Shown: positions 1-11,670, numbered from the stretch's first letter. The stretch: DNA of 64,000 nucleotides from Symsagittifera roscoffensis (GCF_963678635.1 NC_087070.1:19189318-19253317); one strand, 5' to 3'. The notes: a model not told the origin generated them from the letters alone. A program made the numbers and translations.

Positions 1-3000
1 CTGGGAGCCCTGAAAACCAATCTGAGGTCAGCGGGCTGGGAGGTAAAGGGCGCAACCTTTCTGGTATCAGAACGAAAAACTAGATACATCATGGGATTAG
101 ATCTGCAAGGACAAGTGGGAATAGTGACTACACAAAGACCGGCGCCAAAAGAACTCACCAGGTTCGACGTGCTCATGTGCGAGCAGTCAGAAGGTTGGAA
201 AGAAAAATTTTTCACAAAATTTAAAAACTTATTTGAAAGGCAAGGCATTTCAAAAAATCACATTGCCAGTTCAAAATTCAAATACCCACTATGTCCGATT
301 CAAGAAAAGGGGAGAAGAATTCCAATTCACACACAAGATCAGGTCAAAAAAGAAATCGAGAAGTTATTGACAGAAGGTCATATAACAAAACTTGATAAAT
401 GTACAAGTGATTGCTTTATCGCCCCGATTGTGATAACAGTAAAGAAGGACGACTCAATAAAATTGGCAATGGATGCAAAACCAATCAATAGACAATTGTT
501 CAAAAACAAATACCAAATGCCGAATGTAGATGAACTTATTGATGGGGTAAGCCAGACTGTAACTGAAAACAAAAAGGGTACGCTATATTTTTCGGTGTTA
601 GATTTGAAATATGCGTACAGTCAACTAAAATTGGCTGCTGATACAGCTAGACAATGCAATTTTAACATGGTGGGTGGAAAAGCAACTGGAACTTACAGAT
701 TCTTGACAGGGTTCTACGGTCTAGCAGATATGCCAGCTGAATTTCAAAAGGCTATGGATAGAACCATCAATCACGCTAAAATCACGTTCTGTTTTCTGGA
801 TGACATACTTATTGTGTCAAAGCGAAGTGAAATCGAACATGCAAACTTAGTAGAAGCAGTACTAAAGAAATTGGATGCGGAAAACTTGGCACTGAAACTC
901 TCAAAATGTGAATTTTTTAAACAAGAAGTGAATTGGTTGGGTCACCATCTCTCAGAAGAAGGGGTTAGACCGAAAATCACTAAAACGGAAGCCGTAGTAA
1001 ACTTGGACCAGCCGAAATCCCTAAAACAACTAAGGTCATTTCTAGGAAGCATAAATCACTTAGCTAAATTTATACCTAACGTAGCTAGTCTGACTGAAAA
1101 ATTAAGACCACTTCTTAAAGAAGAAAATCAAAAGAAAAAGTTAAAAAACATGAAACTCCCGGTGAAAAAATTCGAGTGGGGGGATGTTCACACAGTAGCA
1201 TTTAATGCTATAAAAGGAGCTGTGGCAAATATTACGAAAGTGCATTATTACGATGCAAATCGTGAAACACGAGTTAAATGCGATGCTAGCCATGATGGGC
1301 TAGGGGCTACTTTAGAACAACAAAATGATGAAGGGTTGTGGGCCCCAATTTCGTTCGCATCCCGATACTTAAATGCCCAAGAAAAAAAAAATTCAACAAA
1401 TGAGTTGGAATTATTGGCAGTTGTTTGGGCAGTAGATAGATATAAACACTACCTTCTGGGGAAACCATTTACCATCGCAACTGACCACAAAGCGCTTACA
1501 ACGGCATTGGATGTTAATCAATCGAACAAGACCTACCAATCACGTTTAACCCGGTGGGTTGACCGGTTACTGCCATATCAGTTCAACATAGTTCACATTC
1601 CGGGGAGGGACATGGGCATAGTTGATTATTTATCGCGTGATCCTTTCAATGATCCCTGGCCCGAATCAGAATTAGACGAAAAGTTTGTAGTAGCGACAAT
1701 AAACTCTTTTCATGAAGCGTTCGACTGCTGGAACAGTAGGCTTAAAGACTCAAGATCGCTCAACCGGAACGAAAACGTACTAGAATGTTCTAGAAGGAAT
1801 GTTACGAAACAGTCATCAAGTAATGGTTGCTATAGCAACCAAAACGGTCAAAATCGAACAAGGCTCGACCGGAACGAGAAAAAACAGTTTCCACGACTGC
1901 AAAAACAGCTAAACACAACAGTTCAACAGAAACAAATCACTTTTTCGTCAAATCAACCCACTAAACAGTCAGTCTTAAATAATTGCAAAATCAAAAAACG
2001 ATCAGTAACGAGCAAAATAAAAAAAACAGACTCCAGGATCGAGATGTCAGAAAATAAAAACACAGCATACGACTGGTGGTCGAACTCACCACAAGAATGG
2101 CGGAATGAGGAGCGCGAAGAAAGCATAATGGACCCAAAGTGGAACCGATCACTTTCCACCAATAACGAACTCTCGGAAGAGGAGGAGATCACAGAGACAG
2201 TCCAACGCACGAGAAAAACAATACGAGGAGGCAGAAAAAATAGGGACAGTTCAGACAGCGAAACACGTCATGCACAACGAGTAAAATGGTCGTTGGAACC
2301 GGAACAACAACGAGTAGCGGATCAAAGACTGCTCTCATTCTGGCAGTTAATAGGCGGAGAAAACAATGTTCAGGAAAATCGAGAACTGGTGGCTCATACC
2401 CAAGAAGTCAGGGACAACTTGGAACACGAATCAAGTTCAACATCGCCAAAACCGAGCGCATCGACGGAACGAAAACTCAGTGAGGTGAATGTAATAGAAG
2501 TAGACCTGACAACCACAGAAGAGGCGGAGAGTGAGGAGGAAGTGTGCTCAATTCAACCGCCAAAGGGACTAGGAAAAACAGGACTGCAAAAGCAGCAACA
2601 AGTGGAGACCCTGGACAATCTCGCAAAACTGTTCGACAAAAACTTGCTAGCAGAATTGACCACAGAAGACACGTGGATGGACCGCCTCAGGAGAGTGGTA
2701 GAGAGAGGGGATAAACAAGGATTCGAATTGATGGGACCCTATACAAATCCGTTGTGGTCACAGATGGCAGTTCAGGACGACTGCATCTTGGTGAATAATC
2801 GGCTAGCAGTACCAGTTCAACTACGACAAGCTGTCCTGAAACGAATCCATCGAGGACACCCAGGTCAGGAGGCTATGTTGGGAGCAGCGCAATATCTGTG
2901 GTGGCCACACATGAATAAGGACATCGTGAATTTGGCAGAGGAGTGTCGTAGTTGTACCAGATATGGTAAGAATGTAAAATACCTTATTTCGAAAAATTCG

Positions 3001-5052
3001 TCAAAACCATTGCCACTGCTCACGCAGCCGGGACAGGATGTACAACTAGACTACGCGGGGCCTATAGAAAACCAAAAAGGAAAAAAAATCTATCTTTTAG
3101 TAGCTATTGATCGATTCTCAAAATTTCCATCAGTGAAGGTTACAAAATCCACAAGTGGAAAGAGCACAGTAAAATTCTTGAGATCATATATCGACACACA
3201 TGGAGTCCCTGAATCAATTCGATCGGACCAATTTTCAGGATTTAAGGGAAAAACTTTTAAAAAATTCTGTTCGGAACTCAATATCGAGCAAAAATTCTGT
3301 CCGGTGGGGGATCACAGAGGTTGTGGTTTGGTTGAACGTACAATTCAAACAATAAAAAGAAGACTGGGAGTAATGATGCTCGATGAAAATAATAAATCAA
3401 TCAAATTATGCCTCAGCATTATAATGAGAGACTTACGGTGGAACAAGCAGAAAACAATTCAAGTATCTCCGTTCCAAGCACATTTTGGCAGGCTACCAAA
3501 AACAGAATTTAAAATTGTGAGGGATAAATTTTTAAATAATTCTGATTCTTTAGACAAACAACACTTGGAACGCTCAGCACTGACTGCTTCTCAAATGAAA
3601 CGAAGAATTGATCAGTCGAGAGAGAATCTAAAGATAGTGCGCAAGGGACAACTGAGCAGGGATACAAGCCCACTGCACAAGCAGCAGATGACATCGGACA
3701 GATACAAAGAAAGAGCCAAAGCCCTAAAGGAATTGTTGGAAGCGAACGCCCGCTGGAACTATGAAAGAAGGGACGCGGCTAAAAATGACATCCGGAAATT
3801 AGTGGACGAGACAGGGCAACTCAATCCCGATCTCCGAAAGGAAATGATCTACTCTTGGGAGAAGGGATTTGTGGAGGACAAAATAGAAAACCAATGCAAG
3901 TCACCAACCAAGACTATACTTCGAAAGGACCCTCTACGGAAAAGCGGACAAGCCTTAACCAGGCCACTAAAGGGGAAAATCGTTTCAGAAACGGACTCAA
4001 CAATTAGGACATCAGCCGGTTCGATCTATAGGAAATCGGATATAGCTCAATCAAAAACGGTACTGACGCAAGAAAACCAGCGAAGCACGAGTAAAAGTCC
4101 ATCGTCAGAACCTACCAAAAAGTTTAAGCGAGTCAGCTCTCCAGAACGACTAGAGGAGCTGGGATCAGAGGACGAACTTCAAGGAGAAATGGAAATCGCT
4201 GATACAATGAATCCGATAGAGTGCTTTCAGAGGAGCCAAACAATAGTCACTTCAAAGGACACAGAAGCCGGGGGAGGCCTGAATCTTGCAGTCAAAAGAG
4301 CAAAACCCAATTTGGCGGGACCAAAACTAAATACAGAGGAAAATATCACAAACAAGCCGGAAAAGAGCGGAAAGGAAAAGAAAGGCCGAAGCAAGAAACA
4401 ACAGGGGACAAATCAAGCTGCGACTGCAGCAAACTCAGAGCAAGAGAAAACAACATCTAAGCCGGAATCAGACACAGTAGATACCAAAATTCAGTCAAGT
4501 TCTACGCCGAAAGCAAAACAGCGTCCGAAACTGAAGGGCATTGACTCTCACACTCCTCTTGAAGATATCGTGGACAAATTTCACAATCGTAATTTGGCAC
4601 CGTCTGAATGGGAGAAGTACGCGGACCAATTGTTAAAAAGAGGAGTGCAGCGAGTTGCGGATGAACTTCGAGAAAATCCTCAACAAAGCTCGGAACTGGA
4701 CACAAACTTCGAACCACCACAAGGATTCTCGGACGAATCAAGTGCAGAAGAGTCAGGTATTAGACGAAGTTCGAGACAAACAAAAAACAAAGAACCCAAA
4801 CGATTCGGAGATCCGATAAAACATTCAATCAAAGAAATATCTGAAAACCTTACAGGTAGAGGTCTTCTAAAGGAGGCACTTAGACAATACAGAAACCAAC
4901 TGAGAGATTTTAAAGATCGGGACGACAGACCATTAGAATCGAAAGTGCGACGACTCGAAAGACATCTATTTATGCGAAAATTCGGATATGCTACCTTGGA
5001 TGAGGGAGTCGATTGGAACCCGAGTTGGGAAATCGAGCTGGAGGAAAACTGA
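1..5052 (+). CDS. pol: Ty3/gypsy retrotransposon Pol polyprotein (5' end outside window)
   Basis: The frame is open from base 1, so the polyprotein starts upstream; the first in-window ATG (91) lies in what looks like the protease C-terminus (…YIMGLDLQ). Reverse transcriptase follows, with LDLKYAYSQL near 600 and the catalytic FLDD box near 795-806. RNase H is seen as CDASHDGLG near 1279 and TDHKAL near 1481. The integrase has an HHCC zinc-binding region (about 2845-2965) and a DDE core with Asp at 3049, Asp at 3226 and Glu at 3334 (GLVERT). After the integrase comes an unusually long, charged, low-complexity tail of about 480 codons ending in an RRSSRQTK…KRFGDP motif. There are no internal stops or frameshifts, so this copy is probably young. 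It makes the RT, RNase H and integrase of an LTR retrotransposon. Family assignment is secure; the function of the C-terminal extension is unknown. Confidence 0.95.
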   Translation: MGALKTNLRSAGWEVKGATFLVSERKTRYIMGLDLQGQVGIVTTQRPAPKELTRFDVLMCEQSEGWKEKFFTKFKNLFERQGISKNHIASSKFKYPLCPIQEKGRRIPIHTQDQVKKEIEKLLTEGHITKLDKCTSDCFIAPIVITVKKDDSIKLAMDAKPINRQLFKNKYQMPNVDELIDGVSQTVTENKKGTLYFSVLDLKYAYSQLKLAADTARQCNFNMVGGKATGTYRFLTGFYGLADMPAEFQKAMDRTINHAKITFCFLDDILIVSKRSEIEHANLVEAVLKKLDAENLALKLSKCEFFKQEVNWLGHHLSEEGVRPKITKTEAVVNLDQPKSLKQLRSFLGSINHLAKFIPNVASLTEKLRPLLKEENQKKKLKNMKLPVKKFEWGDVHTVAFNAIKGAVANITKVHYYDANRETRVKCDASHDGLGATLEQQNDEGLWAPISFASRYLNAQEKKNSTNELELLAVVWAVDRYKHYLLGKPFTIATDHKALTTALDVNQSNKTYQSRLTRWVDRLLPYQFNIVHIPGRDMGIVDYLSRDPFNDPWPESELDEKFVVATINSFHEAFDCWNSRLKDSRSLNRNENVLECSRRNVTKQSSSNGCYSNQNGQNRTRLDRNEKKQFPRLQKQLNTTVQQKQITFSSNQPTKQSVLNNCKIKKRSVTSKIKKTDSRIEMSENKNTAYDWWSNSPQEWRNEEREESIMDPKWNRSLSTNNELSEEEEITETVQRTRKTIRGGRKNRDSSDSETRHAQRVKWSLEPEQQRVADQRLLSFWQLIGGENNVQENRELVAHTQEVRDNLEHESSSTSPKPSASTERKLSEVNVIEVDLTTTEEAESEEEVCSIQPPKGLGKTGLQKQQQVETLDNLAKLFDKNLLAELTTEDTWMDRLRRVVERGDKQGFELMGPYTNPLWSQMAVQDDCILVNNRLAVPVQLRQAVLKRIHRGHPGQEAMLGAAQYLWWPHMNKDIVNLAEECRSCTRYGKNVKYLISKNSSKPLPLLTQPGQDVQLDYAGPIENQKGKKIYLLVAIDRFSKFPSVKVTKSTSGKSTVKFLRSYIDTHGVPESIRSDQFSGFKGKTFKKFCSELNIEQKFCPVGDHRGCGLVERTIQTIKRRLGVMMLDENNKSIKLCLSIIMRDLRWNKQKTIQVSPFQAHFGRLPKTEFKIVRDKFLNNSDSLDKQHLERSALTASQMKRRIDQSRENLKIVRKGQLSRDTSPLHKQQMTSDRYKERAKALKELLEANARWNYERRDAAKNDIRKLVDETGQLNPDLRKEMIYSWEKGFVEDKIENQCKSPTKTILRKDPLRKSGQALTRPLKGKIVSETDSTIRTSAGSIYRKSDIAQSKTVLTQENQRSTSKSPSSEPTKKFKRVSSPERLEELGSEDELQGEMEIADTMNPIECFQRSQTIVTSKDTEAGGGLNLAVKRAKPNLAGPKLNTEENITNKPEKSGKEKKGRSKKQQGTNQAATAANSEQEKTTSKPESDTVDTKIQSSSTPKAKQRPKLKGIDSHTPLEDIVDKFHNRNLAPSEWEKYADQLLKRGVQRVADELRENPQQSSELDTNFEPPQGFSDESSAEESGIRRSSRQTKNKEPKRFGDPIKHSIKEISENLTGRGLLKEALRQYRNQLRDFKDRDDRPLESKVRRLERHLFMRKFGYATLDEGVDWNPSWEIELEEN

Positions 5053-5181
5053 AAAATACATAATCCAAAAACGTCAATTACCAGAAAAACAAAAACTTTT
5101 CTTTGAACTGAGTAAATTAAAATCTTTAAATAAATTATCCTACTGATGTTGTATAATTTATTTCTTTCACCGTGGGGGGTG
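5053..5181 (+). other. Retrotransposon 3' untranslated stretch ending in polypurine tract
   Basis: Between the pol stop codon and the LTR lies about 120 bp of non-coding DNA ending in GTGGGGGGTG (5172-5181). This is a purine-rich run directly abutting the LTR start and is the expected primer for plus-strand DNA synthesis. Confidence 0.75.
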
Positions 5182-5402
5182 TGTCATACCGCTACTGCAG
5201 TAGCAGTATTTATTATACGTTTGTACATCTAACCTCTGGTGCTCAATCATTATTTTATGGTATTCTCAAGGTCATACGTAAGTGTTGACACTGAGATTAA
5301 GCGAGAGATCAGAGTACTTAACAATTATCTATCTCTCAGTACATAAGAAACCAAGAAAAGAGAAAATCTAAATTCAATATTCAGAATACAGTATTGAATT
5401 AC
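5182..5402 (+). repeat. 3' LTR of the gypsy element (end approximate)
   Basis: The LTR begins TGTCATACC immediately after the polypurine tract. The same hexamer and extension begin and end the LTRs of the second gypsy element at 7993-13284, which supports the family relationship and this boundary. The downstream end cannot be fixed because the 5' LTR lies outside the window. I give about 220 bp by analogy with the other element; candidate CA ends occur near 5389 and 5402. Confidence 0.6.
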
Positions 5403-7260
5403 AACTTGTTTTCAACTGATATCGCAACGCATATCACAATAAATGGCTCGACCAATAAATTGTTATTTAATTCACTAAAAGCAACGCTACTTTTTCGCAT
5501 AATGGCATATCTCAATTGATTTGCAAAGCATGTGACTGTTATGCAAAGCGTGTGAATTTTTGCTTCAATTTGAATTATGAATGAAAAGCACAATCCATCT
5601 AATATACATCAAGATAGGCTACGTATTGAATGAAAAAAAACAGTAGGCACTGCGTTTTAAAATTAAGTGTTTGTTATAAAAAACAGTTTCTTGTTTTGAA
5701 AACGGATCTACGTCAAAGATCTTGCATGGAATGCTCCAATCAATGTTCAAGGCTTAGAGGTGCCTTCAGAGCTGCGCACATGTCATTCTGGGCAACTAAA
5801 ATCCTGCAGTCGGTACGAGTTAACATTCCTTCAATTGTAGTCAAAATGGTGGGGCAAAGAAACATACAGAACCATTGAAAGATACCCATTTTCGCCATCC
5901 GTTCTAAAATGTTTTAAGGACGATTCAAACAGCCCAAATGTGGTCGGGACGAGACGATTGGAACACATGTCAAGTACAATAAAAAACCTTTCAAACTTTA
6001 GATGATTAGAATTAAACTTTTCAAACTTTTCCATTAGATGATTAGAATTAAGCGTTTCCCTATGGCATAAATGGCCTAAATACTAATTGGTCTCAAGTAC
6101 TGTGAACATATTTTCAATACATCCCCACAACCCTAACGATGCTGAAACTGGTTTTAGGGAAGTGAATTTAATGCGAATATTGAACAATAATTCGATTGTG
6201 GTTTTTAGATAAACACGATAGCACGATTTGGAAAAAATCTTCAATTAAACAAATAAATAAATAAAATAGCCTGTGTGAGCTGAGCTTTTTTTTGAACAGT
6301 TTCATTGAGTATGACTTTTTCGGTATTTCTTGAATTACAATTTTTATAAGCTATCCAGAATCAAACCCGCATCGAGGTTCCATGGATATTAATCACCCAT
6401 AATGGATTTTCATTGTCAGTCGGCATAACCTTAAAAAATCAATTATGATCGATTAATAATGGATTGAAATGTCACTTTTTTCAATCGATGAAATGGATTT
6501 TTTTTGAAAATTTTCTCACATTTTCTTAAATCAATTTTTATTCAAAAAACGTCACCGCTTCCTTTCGTTTTATAGTTCCGAGCTTTGAAAATGGGGAGAA
6601 CTTTGTATTCGGGTGTGTTTTAGTTTTTTGTTTTTCAACTAAAATCAGGTAACACAAATTATTGCCTGAATGAGTCGAATGATTTATCATTTTCAAAACT
6701 TTCAGTCGTGATTCGAACAACATTAAAAGTGTCGAGAAAACCAGTTTGCAATTTTTGATTTTTGGTAAAATTTAACGCAAATTAGGTGAGGGTAAGCAGG
6801 CTTTCAAAATCTTATTTATCTATGCTCAATTTAAACTGTGAGCAAATAGTTCTTACTTGAGTAAATCTAGTTTTTGGAGTTTTTTAGCGCACATTTGGAA
6901 ATCGAAAACTATAAAAATCAAAAAAAAAATTTCAATATACTCAGTACTGCGCAATCTATTAGCAATGGAACTCTCGAAAGCCTGCACTTTTTTTTCATAA
7001 TTGGGGGACTGTGAGTATGAAAAATGAAAGAGCCCATAAAGCAGATTTAAAAGAGAGCATTGATCAAGCAAATAGTCATTTGTTATAAAAACTAAAGAGA
7101 TTTGAACAAAGCTGACTGTTTGAACAAAGTCTTTTCGTAACCACCAAATACGAAGAAAATGCTGTGTAGTTAGCTCTCTGATGCAAAATTTGAAACAGCT
7201 CGCGCTCATTTTACTCAATTCTTCTGCTGAAACGAAAAAATACATAGTTGTTTTAGCATA
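5403..7260. other. Intergenic AT-rich DNA
   Basis: I see no credible gene. Open frames are short and show no coding character. A short tandem echo containing AGATGATTAGAATTAA occurs around 5999-6052. Confidence 0.5.
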
Positions 7261-7790
7261 ATGAACCTCTCCGAAGAAAATTATTATAGCATTTATAAAT
7301 CAGAAGAAAATCATCAGAACGGAAATGTTGCCGATAACCTCCCCGAAGAAAACTACTACAGCGTTTATCGGTCTCAAGAAAATAACCAGGACAACAATGA
7401 AAATACTGTGAACATCAACAACGAAGATAATTATTACAGTGATTATTGGTCTAAAGAAAACTATCATGACATCGCCAATGAAAGTGCAGATAAACCTAAC
7501 CCTGAACAGTACACGGAAATTGTTCAAGTCATATCTCCGTTGAAAACAAACAAACTGCGGATGAGCCAGAAGCAAGGGTGATAACTAAACTGAGCTGGCA
7601 ATTCATCGCTGTGATGTTTTCGACTGCTTTCACTCTGATAGTTGTCATGGTGTTTGTTGTATTCGCAGCTTTGATCATTTCAGCCATTGAGACTGATATC
7701 GAGAAGTTAAATGGGGAAAGCGAGCTGATGAGGAGAAATTTTGATGACATCGAAATTAAAGTGGCTGACCATATCGATAGTAGCCAACAG
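7261..7790 (+). CDS. Type II membrane protein with Tyr-rich cytoplasmic repeats, exon 1 (apparent frameshift)
   Basis: The ATG at 7261 opens an acidic N-terminal region with three tandem repeats of NYYS-x-Y-x-S-x-EN (NYYSIYKSEEN, NYYSVYRSQEN, NYYSDYWSKEN). That frame stops at 7581. The frame open from 7506 continues the coding character and encodes a strongly hydrophobic segment (about 7602-7688), then a charged helical stalk up to 7790, where CAG|GTGCGT is a plausible donor. The product is therefore read as a type II single-pass protein: cytosolic Tyr-rich N-terminus, one membrane helix and a coiled-coil ectodomain continued in exon 2 at 16180 (phase 0 at both ends). The frame change between 7506 and 7575 may be a sequencing error, a polymorphism or a missed micro-intron. 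The family is not recognised. Clustered tyrosines next to acidic residues could be phosphorylation/SH2 docking sites (inference). Confidence 0.65.
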
Positions 7791-7992
7791 GTGCGTGGCG
7801 ATTTTTTTTCGATACGCTCATAACTTTTAGTGCAATTAGGAAAAGATGAAAATTTCATGTTAAGTTATTTTTTCGCCCTCATAAAAATCGAGTCTTAGAT
7901 ATTTAAATAAGGAGGAGATGATGGCTAAAATGCACATTTGTCAGGTTTTTTAAAATATGACCCTTTTTCGGAGAAAAATTTGTGATTGTACT

Positions 7993-8211
7993 TGTCATAC
8001 CGTATCGTATATGAGCTGTTCTAGAATCCGAACGGATTGGCTATATAACTAGGTAGTTCTGACAAAGAAAGATAACTGAACACAATTCTGAATTCAAACC
8101 CATTTAGCAGTAGCGCTCACAAATCAGTTATTTCTATATCAGTCAGGTCCATCTTCTTTGTCTCTGAATTACTGTACATAAATAAAAAAACATAATAACA
8201 CTTTTATGACA
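7993..8211 (-). repeat. 3' LTR of decayed gypsy element
   Basis: On the plus strand it runs from TGTCATACCGTATCG to TTATGACA, so both ends carry the inverted terminus TGTCAT. It aligns with 13055-13284 over its length, including GAGCTGTTCTAGAATCCGAA and GGATTGGCTATATAA. The two LTRs have diverged by many substitutions and indels, indicating an old insertion. Confidence 0.88.
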
Positions 8212-8223
8212 TTCTTCTCTCTT
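8212..8223 (-). other. Polypurine tract of decayed gypsy element
   Basis: The minus strand reads AAGAGAGAAGAA directly before the LTR start TGTCAT, the standard position of the plus-strand primer. Confidence 0.75.
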
Positions 8224-9867
8224 GGGAAAACTTCGATTTTTAACGTCCCCGTGGGACCAACTTTAAGTTTTATGTCCCAATGGGACTTGTGTTTTATAGT
8301 CCATGTGGGACTTGTTGTGCCTCTCCTTCATTTTTAATGGTTGCATCGCCTTTGTTTCGGTTCTTCTGTCTCAGCGATTGTTGTTGTGTTGTGTAGCTCT
8401 TTATCTTTCGTCAGTGGCGCTGTTGGGGTCTCTTCCTATTTGTGGACTCTCTTGTACTATTCTGGGGCTTTCGCCTCCTCTTGTCTTTTGTCTTCTGTCT
8501 TCTTTGGGCTCTCTGAAGGGGAGACCAGATCTATAAAGCTGGTATAATCGCTTTCTTTTTTCTTCGGTCTTTTTGTTACAAGAAATTTTATGCACGCCAC
8601 ACCACAAATTCTGGCGAATCTTTCGCAAAACCAATTACGTGTATGAGGCTCCTGATGCTCGTATTATTTGTGGTGCTTGTGATTTGTTTTTTTTTGGAGA
8701 TGCAAATGAAAAATTCCGGAGGGAATCGATGGTATTGATTGAGAATGAATTGTCCAAGGCTGTGATTAGTGTGGACCGTCGTGTTCTTGTTTTTTTTTCT
8801 CGTTGGTTCTATGATTTTCGCGGGCTGTGGTGTTGTTGTTTTAATGTCTTGTTTTTGGGAAATGGATTTTGGGACGACAATCCATCGCTTGACAAGGGAT
8901 CTGTTTCTTTGCTCTTTTTGTCTGCGTCTTTAAGTGTCATAGCCCTGGCCTCTCTGGAGTTTAGTTTTCCTCCTATCGGTTTGCAAGTTTGTGGCTTTAC
9001 TTTTTTTTATTCTCTGTATCCGCTTTTTTCTTGGCTTGTTGCTCCTTCTGCGGCAAATTTTTTGAGAGTCCTTTTGTCCCTTTCTCCCGCAACATTTTAT
9101 GCAGTGGGGCATTTGGTTATTTGATGTCTAAAAACGCAAACATGGACCTGTTCTCCTAGCTGATTTGTACACCACCAAATCTCTTAGCCGTGAAGTTCTG
9201 CACGATTAAAATATCTTTGGCTTTGGTACCAATGCGAAGCCGCTGTTTCTCAGTAAGCGAGGTTGTTTTCCCTTAGTTTGTACCCAAGCTGTGTGCGGAA
9301 TATATGATAGAATTTTACCATCAATCGTTTTGTGTTTTTGCTCAAATGTCTCTGGATCTTTAACTTTTGTTGTCAGACGGATTGTTTTTCTATTTACCTG
9401 TTGTGTGGGTTTTTTGGTGTTAGTGTCCACCTGTTTTTGTGTTCCTTTTCATCTTAGATTCAGGGCACCCCTTTCCATAGCTAAAGAATGTATTGTTCTC
9501 ACACATGTACTATTTTTTGTAGAGAATTCTTTGTCCTTTGGGGTCATAATTGAGGGTTCCTGAAGGTTCTTCATGTGCCGTCGTGTTATCTTCACTTCAC
9601 CTTCAGACCAGCCCAGCATTGAAGGTCGTGCATAATTTCCGGCGGGAGAAGAATATACACTAGGGTTTCCCGATCTAAAACAGACTGTTTTGCGTTTCCC
9701 AATTCAGGTTATTCGATGAAATAGTTGTTGCTATGTTGGATGATGGTTTGTGGGGTGTGTGACCCATATGGGCTTTGAAGGGGGAGATTTTGTGATTTTG
9801 TGCGGTGTTATTCTTTTCATTATTTAGGCGACATTTGAAGTTAACTCATATGGAGAGTTATTTCTGA
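8224..9867 (-). pseudogene. Remnant of post-integrase Pol tail and 3' UTR
   Basis: By position this corresponds to the long charged C-terminal extension seen at 3600-5052 of the intact element. The minus strand still gives charged, Lys/Arg/Glu-rich fragments (for example 8401-8634) but no continuous frame. The hydrophobic plus-strand frames here are antisense artefacts of that composition. Confidence 0.5.
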
Positions 9868-10167
9868 CTATTTGCATAAACCCAACCTGCTTTTTTCAAT
9901 TAGACGCTCTATAACTCCCATGGATCTGTGATCATCTACCGGTGTGAAAATTTTTTTGATGTTGTTAGATTTAAAGAGTGGAAATTTTTTCATAGCTCTA
10001 AACGTTTGTGCCTGATCACACCGTAGCTTTCTGGGTACCCCATCATTCCTATGCATACGTTTTTTGGCTACATCTGCCGTTGTGTTTGAACCTACTTTTA
10101 CTGTTGGAAACTTTGACCGTTTGTCTACCGCGACTAAAATGTATGCGTCTTTGTTTAACTTGTCCAT
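9868..10167 (-). pseudogene. Integrase core fragment of decayed gypsy element
   Basis: About 100 codons match the integrase core of the intact element in order: AYILVAVDKRSKFPTVKV, then the second catalytic Asp in RCDQAQTF, then PVDDHRSMGVIER with the catalytic Glu. The frame is broken on both sides, so this is a fragment. Confidence 0.85.
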
Positions 10168-11670
10168 GAGGGGCCCTGCGAATTCAATTTGTACTCCCTC
10201 ATTTGGTTAAACAACAGGTTGCATTGGGAAGGATTGCGATTTTCCTATTGATTTTTTTGACTTTTTACCTAACTGGATGCAAAGGCGGCATTTCTGAGCC
10301 ATCTGGACATTTTTCCGGTGCATGTGGAGAATCAGATATTTTCACGATGGTCGATCATGGCCGCTTCTCCGGTATAGGTTAATTGCAAACTGTCCAGCGT
10401 GGTTTGACGCAATTGCTGTAGGATTATGAATTTTACTCCCATGGCTTGCTGTATCTTCTACCCGTAGAGTGGTGTAACCTGTTCTGCCTCTGTTGCTGTT
10501 GCTTGGTCCGTTCTTTGCACTACACTTCCCACATTGAGTTCGTGGCTAGCCTCTAGTAGTTTTTTGGACATTGTCGGTGGGGCCTACTTTTTCGAAACTT
10601 CTTCGGTGCAGAATTGTTGTGGATCGACTCTACTAACTTAATACTTGTATTGTCCGTTGACTTCTACTGCTAGCTCTGTTTGTGACTGCAGGTCGTTGTG
10701 GTGTGATGTTCTCGTCTTTGTTGATCTTTGTGTTTCTGACTCCGTTTTGTTTGATTCAGTTTGCGTCTCCTTCGTTTTCGGGCTGTGGGTCACGTCGGGT
10801 GTATATACCATTAGGGCTGTATCTCACGGGCTATTTCTTCGCTTTGGTGTTGTGGTCAATGTCGAGGTTTTTGTAGCTTTTATGCTATATTTCTCTTGTG
10901 ACGTTGTTGATGGACTGCTAGTAAACACATTTTTTGGAAATCTTTGGGTTATCCTGCTCGTGATTAATTCTCCGGCGTCTTGGATTTTTTGTGGCGGGCT
11001 TGATGTCGTTGAAAGGGTCATCCTGCGCTCGTATATAGTTGTCACAATATTCCTGTACCAGCGGGGGTCAGACGGGCTTTCTTCTCGACCTGGCGTAGAG
11101 TTGTGTTGTGCGGTTTTGAAGAGCTGCTTTCTCCTCGGGAAGTTGCGCTATCGGGGTTGACTCATTGCGTCATCTCATGATTTCAGGTTTGGTTTCCGGC
11201 GAGGATACGGAATTTTTCAAATTTTGTTTTTGTTACAATTTTGTCTGCTAATTTTGAGAGTGAAGTTGATCAAGTGACTATTTTGTTATGAATCGGATGA
11301 CCGCTTGCGATATGTTTTGAACGCTGTTAAGTGCACTTGAGATTTCAATTGAGCTGTTGCATTCCTTTTACTTTCACTCGTCAATGTATTGTTCCAGGGC
11401 AGTTCCTAACCCAAAAGCGGATGCGTCATGAACTACCTGCCTTTGTTTTCAGTTATTTCAGACACAAGTTTTATGTTTGTTTGATTTTTTTTAGCAAGGT
11501 TTATTGTGTGGATTCTGTTTTGGCGAGGTTGGTGTTTTCTGCTTTCGTTCGTTCTTATTGAATTGTCCGATATTGTCCAATATCATTTCGATATTGAAAA
11601 TTTGATAATTAATTTTGTGTATGAATTTTTTAGTTATCTTGGAATTTAATTCTACGTTCACTATCTGGTC
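10168..11670 (-). pseudogene. Scrambled middle of decayed gypsy Pol (RT palm and RNase H missing)
   Basis: This 1.5-kb interval lies between the integrase core and the RT N-terminus, where the intact element has roughly 2.6 kb. I find no minus-strand FLDD-type box, no CDAS box and no clear TDHKAL motif. A Cys-containing stretch near 10200-10330 is compatible with the integrase zinc-binding region. The plus-strand Cys/Phe-rich frame at 10645-11160 is judged antisense noise. Confidence 0.5.

Noticed and set aside
8573-9124. Hydrophobic plus-strand open frame of 183 codons
   Set aside because: It lies antisense to the degraded charged tail of the gypsy element; complements of Lys/Glu-rich codons give Phe/Leu/Ser-rich frames. 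No gene context.
10645-11160. Cys/Val/Phe-rich plus-strand frame of 171 codons
   Set aside because: Antisense to decayed gypsy Pol and without motifs; judged compositional.
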